Positions 37,609-48,173 of a stretch of 64,000 nucleotides of DNA are shown one piece after another. The notes below the pieces were generated by a model. The model was not told where the DNA came from and did no database searches. It was given only the letters and a program-made list of their open reading frames with translations. The position numbers were made by a program, and so were the translations under genes. Origin of the DNA: Methylomonas sp. LL1. GTDB lineage: Bacteria; Pseudomonadota; Gammaproteobacteria; Methylococcales; Methylomonadaceae. The stretch spans positions 4,340,001-4,404,000 of the forward strand of contig NZ_CP064653.1 in the NCBI RefSeq assembly GCF_015711015.1. The letters run 5' to 3'. Each line of letters begins with the position of its first letter. The first letter of the stretch is position 1.

Positions 37609-37675
37609 AAAAAATTGATTGTTGACTGAACTACTAGGTTGCATAGCTGTCTATTACAACGGAGATAGTAGAAGG

Positions 37676-37721
37676 TCCGGTAGCGCGGAAAGTGATCTTG
37701 ATGTGCTGCCGGATTTTTTTT
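37676..37721 (+). terminator. rho-independent terminator of the sqr operon
   Basis: TCCGGTAGC (37676-37684) pairs with GCTGCCGGA (37705-37713) with one G-T pair around a 20-base loop, followed by eight T (37714-37721). Confidence 0.85.
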
Positions 37722-37760
37722 GCCCGTCGTTTTAACCATCCACCGGCTGCTGGCTGATTC

Positions 37761-38486
37761 TTAAATTGTTTCCCGCCGAAAAGTCCGCTCATCCCAGCAC
37801 AGGCATTCCGCGCTGTCTTTTTTCCAATCCCCCAGCACGATGCGTTGCGCGGCGGCGCCATCAACCGTTAGATCATGCATGGCCGGTCTATGGGTATGTC
37901 CGTGGATCAATGTGCGGCATTGATATTTTTGCATCGTTTCGATGACTGTTCGCGGATTCACATCCATGATGTCTTGCGTCTTTTTGCGTTTATGCCAATA
38001 GCTTCGCAAACGATACCAGCGCGCCGCCAGCAACCGCAGCCATAACGGTTTGGATAACACGTTTTCCTGCCATTCCGGGCTGTGCGCTTTTAGTCGAAAG
38101 GCTTGATAGGGAAGGTCGTCTGTGCACAGCAGGTCGCCGTGGGTCAGCAGGACGCGATGGTGATTGAGTTCGACCACGGCGTACTCGTCTAGCAAAGTAA
38201 TGCCGGTTTCGTCGGCAAATCGTTGGCCGATTAAAAAATCCCGATTGCCTTGCAGCAAAAAAACTTGGGTGCCGCTGTCGGATAATTGTTTAAGCGCCTG
38301 CTTGATGGTTTTGTTGGGCGGAGTATTGTCATCGTCGCCTATCCAGGCATCGAATAAGTCACCGAGAATATACAGCGCTTGAGCCCGCCGGGCGCGGTTT
38401 TGTAGGAAATCCAGGAATCGCCGGGTGATCTCGGTTTTTTCCAGCGAGATATGCAGGTCGGAGATAAAGAGTGTGTCTTGTTTCAA
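37761..38486 (-). CDS. lpxH: UDP-2,3-diacylglucosamine diphosphatase LpxH
   Basis: 241-residue metallophosphoesterase cleaving UDP-diacylglucosamine to lipid X in lipid A synthesis. Motifs: FISDLHI, GDLFDAWIGDDD, GNRDFLIG, THGD and HGHTHRP, the full calcineurin-like metal site. Lies downstream of the cyclophilin gene on the same strand, with a strong hairpin between them. Confidence 0.94.
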   Translation of the reverse strand: MKQDTLFISDLHISLEKTEITRRFLDFLQNRARRAQALYILGDLFDAWIGDDDNTPPNKTIKQALKQLSDSGTQVFLLQGNRDFLIGQRFADETGITLLDEYAVVELNHHRVLLTHGDLLCTDDLPYQAFRLKAHSPEWQENVLSKPLWLRLLAARWYRLRSYWHKRKKTQDIMDVNPRTVIETMQKYQCRTLIHGHTHRPAMHDLTVDGAAAQRIVLGDWKKDSAECLCWDERTFRRETI

Positions 38487-38494
38487 GAGATAAG

Positions 38495-38516
38495 GGTTCC
38501 GCCTGGCGGCGGAACC
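38495..38516 (-). repeat. intercistronic hairpin between ppi and lpxH
   Basis: GGTTCCGCC (38495-38503), loop TGGC, and GGCGGAACC (38508-38516) form a perfect nine-base-pair stem. No T run follows in the transcript direction, so it is more likely an mRNA-stabilising or attenuating structure than a simple terminator. Confidence 0.6.
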
Positions 38517-38527
38517 TTGCCCAAAAT

Positions 38528-39109
38528 TTACTCGATGATTTCGGCTTTTTCGATCACGATGTCGGTTTTAGGCACATCCTGATGGCCGCCGCGATTGCCG
38601 GTGGGTTGTTTGGCCATTTCGTCGACAACTTCCATGCCTTCGATGACTTCGCCGAAAACGGCATAACCCCAGCCGCTGGGGGTCGGACTGGTGTGATCCA
38701 GAAACGAGTTGTCCTTGTAGTTGATGAAAAACTGAGCGGTGGCCGAATTCGGATCATTGGTGCGGGCCATGGCTAGTGTGCCGCGTTTGTTTTTCAGGCC
38801 ATTGTCGGCTTCGTTTTTGATCGGCGCCTTAGTTTCTTTTTGCGCAAAGCTGGTGTCGAAACCGCCGCCTTGCGCCATAAAGCCCGGAATCACCCGGTGA
38901 AAGATGGTGCCGTTATAAAAGCCGCTTTTGACATATTCGGCAAAATTGGCGGCGGAAACCGGGGCTTTGGCATTATCCAGCTGGATCACGAAAGTGCCCA
39001 AGGAAGTGGTCATTTTTACTTTGGTTTGGGTGTCGGACATTTGTTTTTCCGTTGCAAATGAAAGGGTTGAAAACAAAAACAGCATCAGGTAAACAAGTGG
39101 GTTACGCAT
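38528..39109 (-). CDS. ppiA: cyclophilin-type peptidyl-prolyl cis-trans isomerase, exported
   Basis: 193 residues: signal peptide ([16 protein letters not shown]) then a cyclophilin domain with [25 protein letters not shown] and [16 protein letters not shown], which contain the Arg, Phe and Gln of the active site. Periplasmic location is predicted from the signal sequence, hence the PpiA-like name. Transcribed toward lpxH. Confidence 0.85.
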   Translation of the reverse strand: MRNPLVYLMLFLFSTLSFATEKQMSDTQTKVKMTTSLGTFVIQLDNAKAPVSAANFAEYVKSGFYNGTIFHRVIPGFMAQGGGFDTSFAQKETKAPIKNEADNGLKNKRGTLAMARTNDPNSATAQFFINYKDNSFLDHTSPTPSGWGYAVFGEVIEGMEVVDEMAKQPTGNRGGHQDVPKTDIVIEKAEIIE

Positions 39110-39220
39110 GCATGGCTCCTAAAATCGCTGCAAGCCGGCAATTCTAGGTGTTTTTATCTTGAAAGAGAAGCCGAAATCTTGATAGATTGCTCGGTCTTTA
39201 GCCGTATTCACCTGATCCCG

Positions 39221-40594
39221 ATGCTGAAAATCTACAATACCCTGACCCGAAGCAAGCAAGAATTCGTCCCCAAACAGCCTGGCAAAATCGGCATGTACGT
39301 CTGCGGCATGACGGTTTACGACTATTGCCATATCGGCCATGCCAGGGTGATGGTGGTGTTTGACACGGTGGCGCGCTATTTACGGCATTCGGGCTACGAA
39401 TTGACTTATGTGCGCAATGTCACCGACATTGATGACAAAATCATCCAGCGCGCCAACGACAATGGCGAAGATTTTTCGGCCTTGACCGAGCGCTTCATCG
39501 AAGCAATGCATGAAGACGAGCGCGCACTCTCGGTGTTGCCGCCGGACATCGAACCTAGGGCCACCCGGTCGATCACGGCTATCATTAATATGATCCAAAA
39601 GTTGATCGAGCGCGAATACGCCTATGTTGGCGGCAATGGTGACGTGTTTTATGCCGTCAATCGTTTCCAAGGCTACGGCAAATTGTCCGGTAAAAACATC
39701 GAAGACTTGCAGGCCGGCGAGCGGGTTGATGTCGATATCGCCAAGCGCGATCCGCTGGATTTCGTGCTGTGGAAAATGGCCAAACCCGGCGAACCTTACT
39801 GGGATTCGCCTTGGGGCCAGGGCCGTCCCGGTTGGCATATCGAATGCTCGGCGATGTCGACTTGCTGCCTGGGCAATCATTTTGATATTCACGGCGGCGG
39901 CATGGATTTGCAATTTCCGCATCACGAGAATGAAATTGCCCAGTCCGAAGGCGCCACCGGCGAGCCGTTCGTCAATTACTGGATGCACAACGGTTTCGTG
40001 CGGGTCAACGAAGAGAAAATGTCCAAATCATTGGGTAATTTTTTCACCGTGCGCGAGGTGTTGAAGCAATTCCGGCCGGAAGTGATCCGTTTCTTCATCC
40101 TGTCCAGCCATTACCGTAGCCCGTTGAATTATTCCGACGAACAACTGGACGATGCCGGTGCGGCACTGACCCGTTTGTATACCGCGTTAAGAGGCGTGGG
40201 GATTACCGATGTGGCTATCGATGCAGAATTCAAACAGCGCTTCGAGCAGGCGATGGATGACGATTTCAATACGCCGGTGGCGTTAGCGGTGTTGTTCGAT
40301 GTGGCTCGAGAATTGAATAAAGCCGAAGATAAGCAGATTTTGGCGGCAACTCTGAAACAGTTGGCGACGATCCTAGGTTTGTTGCAGGACGACCCTGACA
40401 GCTTTCTGAAGGGTGGGGCAAGCACCGATGGTCTGACCGAAGTCGAAATCGAACGATTGATCGAAGCCAGAAAAGCCGCAAAAGCCAACAAAGACTGGTC
40501 TCAGGCGGACAGCATACGGGATCAATTAAAAGCCCAAGGCATCTTATTGGAAGATATTGCTGGCGGCCTGACTAGCTGGCGCCGCGAGAATTAA
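39221..40594 (+). CDS. cysS: cysteinyl-tRNA synthetase
   Basis: 457-residue class I synthetase. HIGH motif is HIGHARVM, the zinc site includes [20 protein letters not shown] and [10 protein letters not shown], and the KMSKS loop is [15 protein letters not shown] at 39221 matches the family N-terminus ([15 protein letters not shown]); a longer frame from 39179 adds unrelated residues. Followed after 9 bases by fchA. Confidence 0.96.
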   Translation: MLKIYNTLTRSKQEFVPKQPGKIGMYVCGMTVYDYCHIGHARVMVVFDTVARYLRHSGYELTYVRNVTDIDDKIIQRANDNGEDFSALTERFIEAMHEDERALSVLPPDIEPRATRSITAIINMIQKLIEREYAYVGGNGDVFYAVNRFQGYGKLSGKNIEDLQAGERVDVDIAKRDPLDFVLWKMAKPGEPYWDSPWGQGRPGWHIECSAMSTCCLGNHFDIHGGGMDLQFPHHENEIAQSEGATGEPFVNYWMHNGFVRVNEEKMSKSLGNFFTVREVLKQFRPEVIRFFILSSHYRSPLNYSDEQLDDAGAALTRLYTALRGVGITDVAIDAEFKQRFEQAMDDDFNTPVALAVLFDVARELNKAEDKQILAATLKQLATILGLLQDDPDSFLKGGASTDGLTEVEIERLIEARKAAKANKDWSQADSIRDQLKAQGILLEDIAGGLTSWRREN

Positions 40595-40603
40595 AGGCAC
40601 AGT

Positions 40604-41233
40604 ATGACTGAAATCAAAGACAAATCGGTGGAAACCTTCCTCGGTGAACTGGCCAGCAAACAAGCCACGCCCGGCGGCGGTAGCGCGGCGGCGGTGATGG
40701 GGGCTCAGGCAGCTGCCTTGGTCAGCATGGTCTGCAATCTGACCCTGGGCAAACCCAAATACGCGGCAGTCGAAGCCGACATGCAAGCCTTGTTGGCCGA
40801 ATCCGAAGCCTTGCGAGTGACATTGATCGGCATGATCAAGGCCGATGTCGACGTATTCGATAAGTTGATGGCCTGCTACGGTTTACCGAAAGCCAGCGAT
40901 GAGGAAAAAGCCCAACGTAGCGCCCAAATCCAGTGGGTATTGCGGGAAGCCACCGAAGTGCCGCTGGCTTGCGCCAAAGCCTGCGCCAAGGCCGTCGAAT
41001 TAAGCCGGGTGGCGGCGGAAAAAGGCAACTTGGGCGTGATCAGCGACGCTGGTGTGGCGGTGATGGCGGCTTACGCCGGTTTGAAAAGCGCGGCCTTGAA
41101 CGTGCATATCAATGCGGCCAGTTTAAAGGACCGTGAATTTGCCGAAGCTAAATTGGCGGAATTGCAAGCCATCATGCAAAACGCCGATACGGAAGCGGAA
41201 GCGATTTATCAAATCGTCCAAGGCAAGTTGTAA
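40604..41233 (+). CDS. fchA: cyclodeaminase/cyclohydrolase family protein (methenyltetrahydrofolate cyclohydrolase)
   Basis: 209-residue helical protein of the FTCD-C/FchA family, with the signature QATPGGGSAAAVMGAQAAALVSM near residue 20 and a helical core (AVELSRVAAEKGNLGVISDAGVAVMAA). In methylotrophs FchA hydrolyses methenyl-tetrahydrofolate to 10-formyl-tetrahydrofolate in one-carbon transfer. It shares the operon with cysS. This gene is the main metabolic hint in the window toward a C1-using organism, though the family also occurs elsewhere. Confidence 0.85.
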   Translation: MTEIKDKSVETFLGELASKQATPGGGSAAAVMGAQAAALVSMVCNLTLGKPKYAAVEADMQALLAESEALRVTLIGMIKADVDVFDKLMACYGLPKASDEEKAQRSAQIQWVLREATEVPLACAKACAKAVELSRVAAEKGNLGVISDAGVAVMAAYAGLKSAALNVHINAASLKDREFAEAKLAELQAIMQNADTEAEAIYQIVQGKL

Positions 41234-41314
41234 ACAGGCCATGGGTTTGGCGTATACTGATAAGCAACACTCGGCGTAAAGGTTAGCCGCTTATCGGCAT
41301 CCGCCGATTGCAAC

Positions 41315-42115
41315 CTATTCATCTGGCTGTTCCGGTTTCAGTTTTTCCAAGATACCCTGAGCATCGATTAAAGCCACTTGACTGATCTCGCTGCCGGTCA
41401 TACTGGCGGCGACACAGACGGAAAAGGCGCTATCCAGCGCGCTTACCACTTCGCCCAAACCTCGGCACAAGTATTGGTTGCAGACGTTCGAGCGGATGTT
41501 TCTCGGCAAGCAACAGCCGTTCTCGGCATGGTAGATACAGCTGTTTTCGTGGCTGATTTCGGGCAGGTAAGACAGGTAGGTTTCGACGATGCTATCTTCA
41601 TTTAGGTCGGGAGCTTCCCGTTGCCTGCGGACTATGGTGGCGGGCTCCAGCCAAGCCGCATTGCCTCCGGTATTGCAGCAGTGGCCGCCGCATAGTCCGC
41701 AAATGCTCCCAAGCACCGGGAGGGTGGCTTGGCCCGGTGAAACTCCGCTGGTCGTGGCGCGGGTTTCCGTGGCTATCGATTCGTCCGCCTCCCGTTGTTC
41801 CCGTGCCTGTCTTACAACCTGCTCCAGATGCCGGCGGTGGGCTTGGATGCGTTTGCGGCTAAGTGGAATCAGGCTCTGCTGGTTGCGAGGCAGTAGCGCG
41901 ATGGCCGCATTTGGAGGCCATGATTCAGGCAGTGACTCACGAACCCGCTGCAAAGTCGATTGGCGTCTCAGATCTTCCTGGTAAGCGACATCCTTGCGCC
42001 GGCATTCCGGGGCGTCGCATAAGCCGCGCCTGACTTGTAAAACGGTCAGCTTAACGCCACAGCCACGGCATCTGCCGGGTTTTATCATCGGTTGAGGCGC
42101 AAACTGAATGACCAT
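41315..42115 (-). CDS. Cys-rich protein with YkgJ-like zinc/iron cluster motif
   Basis: 266 residues. The N-terminus has CRGCGVKL and CDAPECRRK metal-type clusters and a basic helix; the C-terminal half has CGLCGGHCC, then CIYHAENGCCLP and SNVCNQYLCRG, similar to the YkgJ/CxxCxxxCC zinc/iron-chelating family. No signal peptide. Cysteine spacing implies metal binding, but no reaction can be named. It is the only gene on this strand between fchA (convergent) and tpx, which lies upstream in the same direction. Confidence 0.55.
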   Translation of the reverse strand: MVIQFAPQPMIKPGRCRGCGVKLTVLQVRRGLCDAPECRRKDVAYQEDLRRQSTLQRVRESLPESWPPNAAIALLPRNQQSLIPLSRKRIQAHRRHLEQVVRQAREQREADESIATETRATTSGVSPGQATLPVLGSICGLCGGHCCNTGGNAAWLEPATIVRRQREAPDLNEDSIVETYLSYLPEISHENSCIYHAENGCCLPRNIRSNVCNQYLCRGLGEVVSALDSAFSVCVAASMTGSEISQVALIDAQGILEKLKPEQPDE

Positions 42116-42162
42116 AGGCTGTTCAGGCGCGCGCAGCTCCGGAATTGAGCGTTGATTACCGC

Positions 42163-42681
42163 TTAGCCATGATGGTCGACATGGTTTACCAGCGCGGCCA
42201 GCGCACTGGTGTAATCCGGTTCGTCGGCGATTTCACTGACCAATTCGGTGTAAGTGACTTGATCGTTTTCGTCGATGATCACGATGGCTCGCGCGGTCAG
42301 GCCGGCCAAAATGCTGTCCAGCAGCTCGACGCCGTAATCATGGGCGAAGCTGGAACGGAAGCTGGATAGGGCCGTGATATGTTTGATGCCTTCGATTTCG
42401 CAAAAACGGGCCTGGGCGAAGGGCAGGTCGGCGGAGATGGTTAACACCACGGTATTGTGTAGATGCGCGGCCTTTTCGTTGAACTTGCGGGTTGAGGTGG
42501 CGCAAGTCGGCGTGTCCAGGCTGGGTACGATATTCATCACCTTGCGTTTGCCGGCGAACTCGGCCAGACCGACGTCCTGCATTTTACGGTTAGTCAGTTT
42601 GAAGTCGGGGGCTTTACTGCCGATAGCCGGCAGATCTCCAACGGTACTGATCGGTTTGCCTTGGAAAGTGATGGTTGCCAT
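42163..42681 (-). CDS. tpx: thiol peroxidase Tpx
   Basis: 172-residue atypical 2-Cys peroxiredoxin. Peroxidatic cysteine is in the PSLDTPTCATSTRKFN block and the resolving cysteine is in ARFCEIEG. It reduces lipid and other peroxides using thioredoxin. Full length, intact site. Confidence 0.95.
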   Translation of the reverse strand: MATITFQGKPISTVGDLPAIGSKAPDFKLTNRKMQDVGLAEFAGKRKVMNIVPSLDTPTCATSTRKFNEKAAHLHNTVVLTISADLPFAQARFCEIEGIKHITALSSFRSSFAHDYGVELLDSILAGLTARAIVIIDENDQVTYTELVSEIADEPDYTSALAALVNHVDHHG

Positions 42682-42775
42682 AACGATGCTCCTGAGTGGG
42701 TATGATTTTTAGGCACAAGGCATAAGTTGAGTTAGCATTTACCGAATCGCTATAATTTTTCGCCTTTCGCCGTTC

Positions 42776-44167
42776 TTATTTTTTCCGTTTGCTGAAATCG
42801 ATCAATCGTTTGCGCTTTTTGACCTGCCGATCGCTCAACTTGTTTTTCTGGCCGTGGAAAGGATTTTCCGGCGACTTGAATATCAGCCTGACCGGCGTGC
42901 CTTTCAGTTGCAACTGTTCTCGGTAATAGTTCATCAGGAAGCGTTTGTAAGCGCCCGGCAGGGAGTCGGTTTGCACGCCATGGATTACCACTACCGGCGG
43001 ATTTCGACCGCCCTGGTGGGCGTATTTCAGCTTGATGCGGCGGCCGCCGACCAAGGGTGGTTGGTGCGAGGAAACGGCATCGTTCAAGATTCGGGTCAAT
43101 ACCGGTGTCGACATGTCTATCATTGCTGAATCGTACAGGCTATGCACCACGTCGAACAACTTACCGACGCCGCTACCGTGCAAGGCTGAAATCGGATGTT
43201 TCTCGGCAAAGTCCAGAAAAGTCAGTTTAATTTCGATCTGTTTTTTGACGAAGGCCCGGTGTTCGGCATCCAGGCCGTCCCATTTGTTCAGGCCAATAAT
43301 CAAGGCCCGGCCGGCTTCCAGCACCAAGCCCAGAATATGGGCGTCCTGATCGGTGACGCCTTCGCGGGCGTCGATCAAATAAATCACCACATGGGCTTTT
43401 TCGATGGCTTGCAGCGATTTGATGATGCTGAATTTTTCCACCGTCAACGATACCTTGGCGCGGCGGCGCATACCGGCGGTGTCGATCAGGGTGAATTTTT
43501 GGCCGTTACGTTCGAACGGGATATAAATACTGTCGCGGGTGGTGCCGGCTTCATCGAATACCACCACCCGTTCCTCGCCCAGCAGGCGGTTGACCAGGGT
43601 CGATTTGCCGACATTGGGACGGCCGACGATGGCGATGGCGATGCCGGGATCCTGTTCTTCAAATTCATCTTCAACCGCTGGTATCAGGTCGTCGATACGG
43701 CCCAGCAGTTCATGCACATTACGGCCATGGGTGGCGGCAATTGGCACTGGTTCGCCCAGCGCCAGACTGTAAAAATCGTGGGTGACGGTGTTGCTGTCGA
43801 TACCGTCGATTTTATTCACCACCAGCACCACCGGTTTGCCCAGTTTGCGTAGCATGTCGGCAATGGCTTCGTCGGAGGCGTTGATGCCGTCGCGGGCATC
43901 CACCATGAAAAACACCACGTCGGCTTCCTGCAAGGCGATCTCGACCTGCTTCTTGGCGAAAACGTCGATACCTTCCAGGTCGTCGGTGATGCCGCCGGTG
44001 TCGACCACCAGGCAATCGCGTTCACCGCGCTTGACTCGGCCGTATTGGCGGTCGCGGGTCAGGCCGGGATAGTCGGCGACCAACGCCTCGCGGCTGCGGG
44101 TCAGATAATTGAACAGGGTGGATTTGCCGACATTGGGTCGGCCAACCAAGGCGATGACTGGTAGCAT
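42776..44167 (-). CDS. der: ribosome-associated GTPase Der (EngA)
   Basis: 463 residues with two consecutive G domains ([14 protein letters not shown] at the N-terminus and [14 protein letters not shown] near residue 187; NKID and NKWDG; DTGG and [11 protein letters not shown]) plus a KH-like C-terminal domain and a basic tail. Essential for 50S maturation. Next to bamB (3-base gap), the standard gammaproteobacterial order. Confidence 0.97.
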   Translation of the reverse strand: MLPVIALVGRPNVGKSTLFNYLTRSREALVADYPGLTRDRQYGRVKRGERDCLVVDTGGITDDLEGIDVFAKKQVEIALQEADVVFFMVDARDGINASDEAIADMLRKLGKPVVLVVNKIDGIDSNTVTHDFYSLALGEPVPIAATHGRNVHELLGRIDDLIPAVEDEFEEQDPGIAIAIVGRPNVGKSTLVNRLLGEERVVVFDEAGTTRDSIYIPFERNGQKFTLIDTAGMRRRAKVSLTVEKFSIIKSLQAIEKAHVVIYLIDAREGVTDQDAHILGLVLEAGRALIIGLNKWDGLDAEHRAFVKKQIEIKLTFLDFAEKHPISALHGSGVGKLFDVVHSLYDSAMIDMSTPVLTRILNDAVSSHQPPLVGGRRIKLKYAHQGGRNPPVVVIHGVQTDSLPGAYKRFLMNYYREQLQLKGTPVRLIFKSPENPFHGQKNKLSDRQVKKRKRLIDFSKRKK

Positions 44168-44170
44168 AAG

Positions 44171-45385
44171 TTATCTCGCTTTCAAGGCCGCGAGGGTGCC
44201 GTCTTTTGCGTAAATGTACACGGTGCCGTCGACGATAACCGGTTTGGCTTCGATCGGCGAACTAGTGAGCTGAGTGCGACCGAGCTGCCTGCCGTCGCTG
44301 GTGGATAGCCAATGCACATAGCCTTCAAAATCGCCGACCACGACATAATTGTCGTAGGCCACGGCGGCGGTGAGCTGGCGGTTGTGTAGGTCTTTTTGTT
44401 TCCACAACGAGGCGCCGTTGCGTTGATCGAGTTGCGACACCTCACTATGAGTGTCGCTGAGATACAAGTATCGCCAATCGGTGCTGATGCCGGTATAGGA
44501 TGAAATGTCCGGGTTACGCCAGATCACGTCGCCGTCCACTTCCGACACCGACGAAGTGCCGCCCTGGAAGCTGGAAATATAGATGGCGCCACGGCTAGCC
44601 ACCGGATCGACGTCCAAATCCACCAGACGTTCGACTTCGGAGCGGCCCGTCGGCATGGCGATGGTGGCTTCCCACAGGCTCTTGCCGTCGCTGAGTTGCA
44701 GGGCTTGCATCTTGCCATTGGCCGAACCGATGATAACGGTGTCTTCGATCACAACCGGGGCGCCGGCTCCGCGTATGCTCAAGGCCGGTACGCTGCCTTC
44801 GGAGAGCCATAACTGGCTGCCGTCTGCTTCGCGCAAGGCTATGACCTTGCCGTCAGTGGTGCGGACGATGACCATGCCCTTGGCAGCCACCGGTACGGCT
44901 TGCACTTCGCTGGGTACCAGTGAAATCCACTTTTGTTCGCCGCTGGCAATATCGTAGGCGACCACTTCACCGGAGGTGCAACCCATGATCACGGTTTGCC
45001 TGCCCAGACCGGGGCCGGCGGAAAATTCGTATTCGCTTTCGGACTCCCAAACCAGGTCGCCGTTAACGGTGTTGCGAGCTTGCAGCGTGCCTTGGCGATC
45101 GGCGGCGAAGATTCTGTCGTTTTGAACGGCGGGTATCAGTTTCAAAAACTGCTTGTCGGCGCCGTTGCCGACCGATTCCTTCCACAGCACGTCGATCTGC
45201 ACTTCTGCGGTGTATTCGGTTAAAAGCGCGGGCGGATCGGCGGTATCGTCCTCGCCGAATATCGTATCCGACAGTCCCGAGATCAAATCGCGTCCCGCAT
45301 CCAGCCCCGCGCAACCCGAGAGCAAGGGCAGGCAGGTCAGTAACATCCATAGTGCGCGAAATTTTTTGGGCTCGGTTATCAGCAT
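44171..45385 (-). CDS. bamB: outer membrane protein assembly factor BamB
   Basis: 404-residue lipoprotein with lipobox LLSGC near residue 24 and a PQQ-like beta-propeller (repeated W/G-rich blades such as GEQKWISLV, GSQLWLS, GASLWKQKD). Part of the BAM complex inserting outer-membrane proteins. Between yfgM and der, as expected. Confidence 0.94.
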   Translation of the reverse strand: MLITEPKKFRALWMLLTCLPLLSGCAGLDAGRDLISGLSDTIFGEDDTADPPALLTEYTAEVQIDVLWKESVGNGADKQFLKLIPAVQNDRIFAADRQGTLQARNTVNGDLVWESESEYEFSAGPGLGRQTVIMGCTSGEVVAYDIASGEQKWISLVPSEVQAVPVAAKGMVIVRTTDGKVIALREADGSQLWLSEGSVPALSIRGAGAPVVIEDTVIIGSANGKMQALQLSDGKSLWEATIAMPTGRSEVERLVDLDVDPVASRGAIYISSFQGGTSSVSEVDGDVIWRNPDISSYTGISTDWRYLYLSDTHSEVSQLDQRNGASLWKQKDLHNRQLTAAVAYDNYVVVGDFEGYVHWLSTSDGRQLGRTQLTSSPIEAKPVIVDGTVYIYAKDGTLAALKAR

Positions 45386-45408
45386 GATGGTGGTTTGAAT
45401 GGCGATGA

Positions 45409-46062
45409 TTATTTCGCGGCTTCCGGGTTAAAGCCCGGTGTGGCAATGTCGTCCAGTTTGAACTGGGTCAATGGCGTTGCCTGTCCGCTTCGGATGGCGC
45501 TTTGATAGGCGTTGCGGGCTTCGTCCAGCCTGTCCATCGCCACGTACAAATCGCCTTCCAGTTCGTCATAACTGGCGGCGAAGCCTTCGGCGCTGGCCGG
45601 GTCGACTTCTGCAATCAGTTTCAAGCCGGGTTCGTATTGACCGCTTGCCAGCATCAGCTGAATCAAGCGTAGGCGGGCAACATGCTGTAATTCCTGACTA
45701 CCCGGATTCTGCAGTTGTTGCTCCAGAATGGCTTTTGCCGCTTCCAGATCGCCCTGTTGTACTTTGCTTTTGGCTTTTTGCAGCGCCGCGAAATGGCTAT
45801 AAGCCAAGGAACCGTGCTCGACGGCCAGTTGATCCGCCAATTTATCGACGGAGGCGTTATCGTTGTTGGCGCCGCCGACCAGCAACTGCTGATACATTTG
45901 CGAGGCTTGGCTGCGTTGTTCCAATTGATGGTTTTGCCAGAAATTCCAGCCGGCCACCAGTACGACGGCGGTTGCCACGCCGGCAATCAGCGAGCTGTTA
46001 TTGGCTTCCCACCATTTTTTTAACTGTTCGACTTGTTCTTCTTCGGTATCGTAAATTGCCAC
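45409..46062 (-). CDS. yfgM: YfgM-type ancillary SecYEG translocon subunit
   Basis: 217 residues: a cytoplasmic N-terminus (YDTEEEQVEQLKKWWEANN), one membrane segment (LIAGVATAVVLVAGWNFW) and a periplasmic TPR-like region. This matches YfgM, which links SecYEG with periplasmic chaperones. Between hisS and bamB. Confidence 0.9.
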   Translation of the reverse strand: MAIYDTEEEQVEQLKKWWEANNSSLIAGVATAVVLVAGWNFWQNHQLEQRSQASQMYQQLLVGGANNDNASVDKLADQLAVEHGSLAYSHFAALQKAKSKVQQGDLEAAKAILEQQLQNPGSQELQHVARLRLIQLMLASGQYEPGLKLIAEVDPASAEGFAASYDELEGDLYVAMDRLDEARNAYQSAIRSGQATPLTQFKLDDIATPGFNPEAAK

Positions 46063-46074
46063 GGTATGTCTCGC

Positions 46075-47382
46075 TTAGTTTTTATGCAAAAGAGGTTTGT
46101 CGGCGTGCCATTGCTTTAGCGTTCGCAATAAATCGTCATGGCTCAAGCTGATTTGTTCTTGTTCGATACGTAACGATTTTAACGCCACTTCGCCGCGTTG
46201 GGCTTCTTCATCGCCTATGATAATCGCAAACGCGGCGCCTGACTTATCGGCTTTTTTAAATTGGCTTTTGAAACTGCCGCCACCGCAATGGACTTGGAGT
46301 TTCAAGCCGTCTATCGCATCACGTATTTGTTCGCTCAACAGCAGACCGGCTTTTTCGGCCGCCTCGCCGACGCGTATCATGTAGACATCGACAACTGGTT
46401 CGATGGCTACCGTATCGAGTTGTTCGACCAGTGCCAGTATCCGTTCCATGCCCATCGCAAAACCGATCGCGTGATTGGCCTTGCCGCCCAGTTGTTCGAT
46501 CAGGCCGTCGTAGCGGCCGCCGGCGCAGATGGTGCCTTGTGAACCGAGTTCGTCGGTGACCCATTCGAACACGGTTTTGCCGTAATAATCCAGGCCGCGC
46601 ACCAAGCGGGTATTCAATTCATAGCAGACGCCCAGATCGTCCAGCATGGTTTTCAAGCTGTCGAAGTGCCGCAGGCTGTCTTCGCCCAGATGATCCAGCA
46701 GCACCGGCGCCTCGCTCAGCATCAGTTGCATGTCCGGGTTTTTGCTGTCCAGGATGCGCAGCGGATTGGTCTCCAGGCGGCGTAAACTGTCGTCGTCCAG
46801 CACATCGATGTGCTGTTTGAAATACTCGACCAGTTTTTCCCGGTAGGCGGCGCGTTCCTCGGTGGTGCCGAGCGAATTCAATTGCAGTTCGACTTTATCG
46901 CGTATGCCGAGTTTTTTCCAAAGCCGGTCGGTCAGCAGGATCATCTCAGCATCGACGTCGGGGCCGGGCATGCCGTAGGTTTCCACTCCTAGTTGATAAA
47001 ACTGGCGGTAGCGGCCTTTTTGCGGGCGTTCGTGCCTGAACATCGGCCCGTAATACCATAACCGGTGGCTTTGGTTATGCAGCAGGCCGTGTTCCAGGCA
47101 GGCCCGCAGACAGCCGGCCGTGCCTTCCGGGCGCAGGGTCAATGAGTCGCCGTTGCGGTCGTCGAAGGTGTACATTTCCTTTTCGACGATGTCGGTGACT
47201 TCGCCGATCGAACGTTTGAACAGTTCGGTTTTTTCCACGATAGGCAGGCGGATTTCCTGGTAACCGTAAGCGGCCAGGACTTGTCGGGCATGTTGTTCCA
47301 GCCACTGCCAGTACGGGGATTGTTCGGGCAGAATGTCATGCATTCCGCGGATGGCTTGGATAGCCTGTTGTTGTTTTGCCAT
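46075..47382 (-). CDS. hisS: histidyl-tRNA synthetase
   Basis: 435-residue class II synthetase with [10 protein letters not shown], motif 2 ([21 protein letters not shown]), the histidine motifs ([21 protein letters not shown]) and a C-terminal anticodon domain. Separated from pilF by only 20 bases; rodZ and ispG, usually present here, are absent. Confidence 0.97.
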   Translation of the reverse strand: MAKQQQAIQAIRGMHDILPEQSPYWQWLEQHARQVLAAYGYQEIRLPIVEKTELFKRSIGEVTDIVEKEMYTFDDRNGDSLTLRPEGTAGCLRACLEHGLLHNQSHRLWYYGPMFRHERPQKGRYRQFYQLGVETYGMPGPDVDAEMILLTDRLWKKLGIRDKVELQLNSLGTTEERAAYREKLVEYFKQHIDVLDDDSLRRLETNPLRILDSKNPDMQLMLSEAPVLLDHLGEDSLRHFDSLKTMLDDLGVCYELNTRLVRGLDYYGKTVFEWVTDELGSQGTICAGGRYDGLIEQLGGKANHAIGFAMGMERILALVEQLDTVAIEPVVDVYMIRVGEAAEKAGLLLSEQIRDAIDGLKLQVHCGGGSFKSQFKKADKSGAAFAIIIGDEEAQRGEVALKSLRIEQEQISLSHDDLLRTLKQWHADKPLLHKN

Positions 47383-47402
47383 AAATGTTTATCGATGCCG
47401 GA

Positions 47403-48173
47403 TTATTTGCTGATCGCGGTTTTGACTTGTAGCGCCTCTTTGGAGGTCGGAAAAGCGGTGAGTAATTGTTCTTTGTAACTGTCGGCGCCCTGTTGGTTAC
47501 CCAGCGAGCGTTCCGTTTGAAAAGCAAACCATAATGTCTCCGGGCTGTGTTTGGCAACCGCCAGATAACGTTCCAAAAACGCGCGCGCCGACATGAACTG
47601 CTGTTTGTTATAACTGATTTTGATCATTTCCAGCAGGGCCGGCGAATATTCCGGGTTGCCCTGTAAGGCTCGGCGGAAATACTCCTCGCCTTGCACTACG
47701 TCATTTTGTTGTATCAGACAGATGCCGATATTGCTCAACGCCAGCCAGGGCCGTTTGTTCATCGGCGCATCCAACGATTCCCGCAGCATCGCCATGCCTT
47801 GTTCATGTTTACCGCGTTCGCATAAAAAACGGCCGTAGTTGTTTTTGATACTGAAATTGTCGGGGGCTTTACCGATGGCCGATTGATAATAATCGGTGGC
47901 CTGTTCGTCGTCCTTCATGCGCTCGTAAAACACCGCCAGCGCATTCAGGGTTTCAGGGTTGCCGGAATCCAGGTCATAGGCTATTTCCAACTTTTCCTGG
48001 GCGACGTCCAGCATGCCCATATCCAGATAACGTACGCCCATTTGCAAATTAAGCGTGGCTTTTTCACTATTGCTCATGCTGCTGCCGCCGAAGTCGGGTA
48101 TGAATGCGCAGGCACCAGCTAAGGCGCAGGTGGCGGCAAAAACGAGCAGGCGCGCGCCATGCTTAAATAGCAT
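47403..48173 (-). CDS. pilF: type IV pilus biogenesis lipoprotein PilF/PilW
   Basis: 256-residue TPR lipoprotein, the pilotin for PilQ secretin assembly. The N-terminus is a lipoprotein signal with the conserved Cys in LAGAC, then repeated TPR units ([53 protein letters not shown]-type). Start overlaps the end of rlmN by 11 bases. Implies type IV pili elsewhere in the genome. Confidence 0.9.
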   Translation of the reverse strand: MLFKHGARLLVFAATCALAGACAFIPDFGGSSMSNSEKATLNLQMGVRYLDMGMLDVAQEKLEIAYDLDSGNPETLNALAVFYERMKDDEQATDYYQSAIGKAPDNFSIKNNYGRFLCERGKHEQGMAMLRESLDAPMNKRPWLALSNIGICLIQQNDVVQGEEYFRRALQGNPEYSPALLEMIKISYNKQQFMSARAFLERYLAVAKHSPETLWFAFQTERSLGNQQGADSYKEQLLTAFPTSKEALQVKTAISK

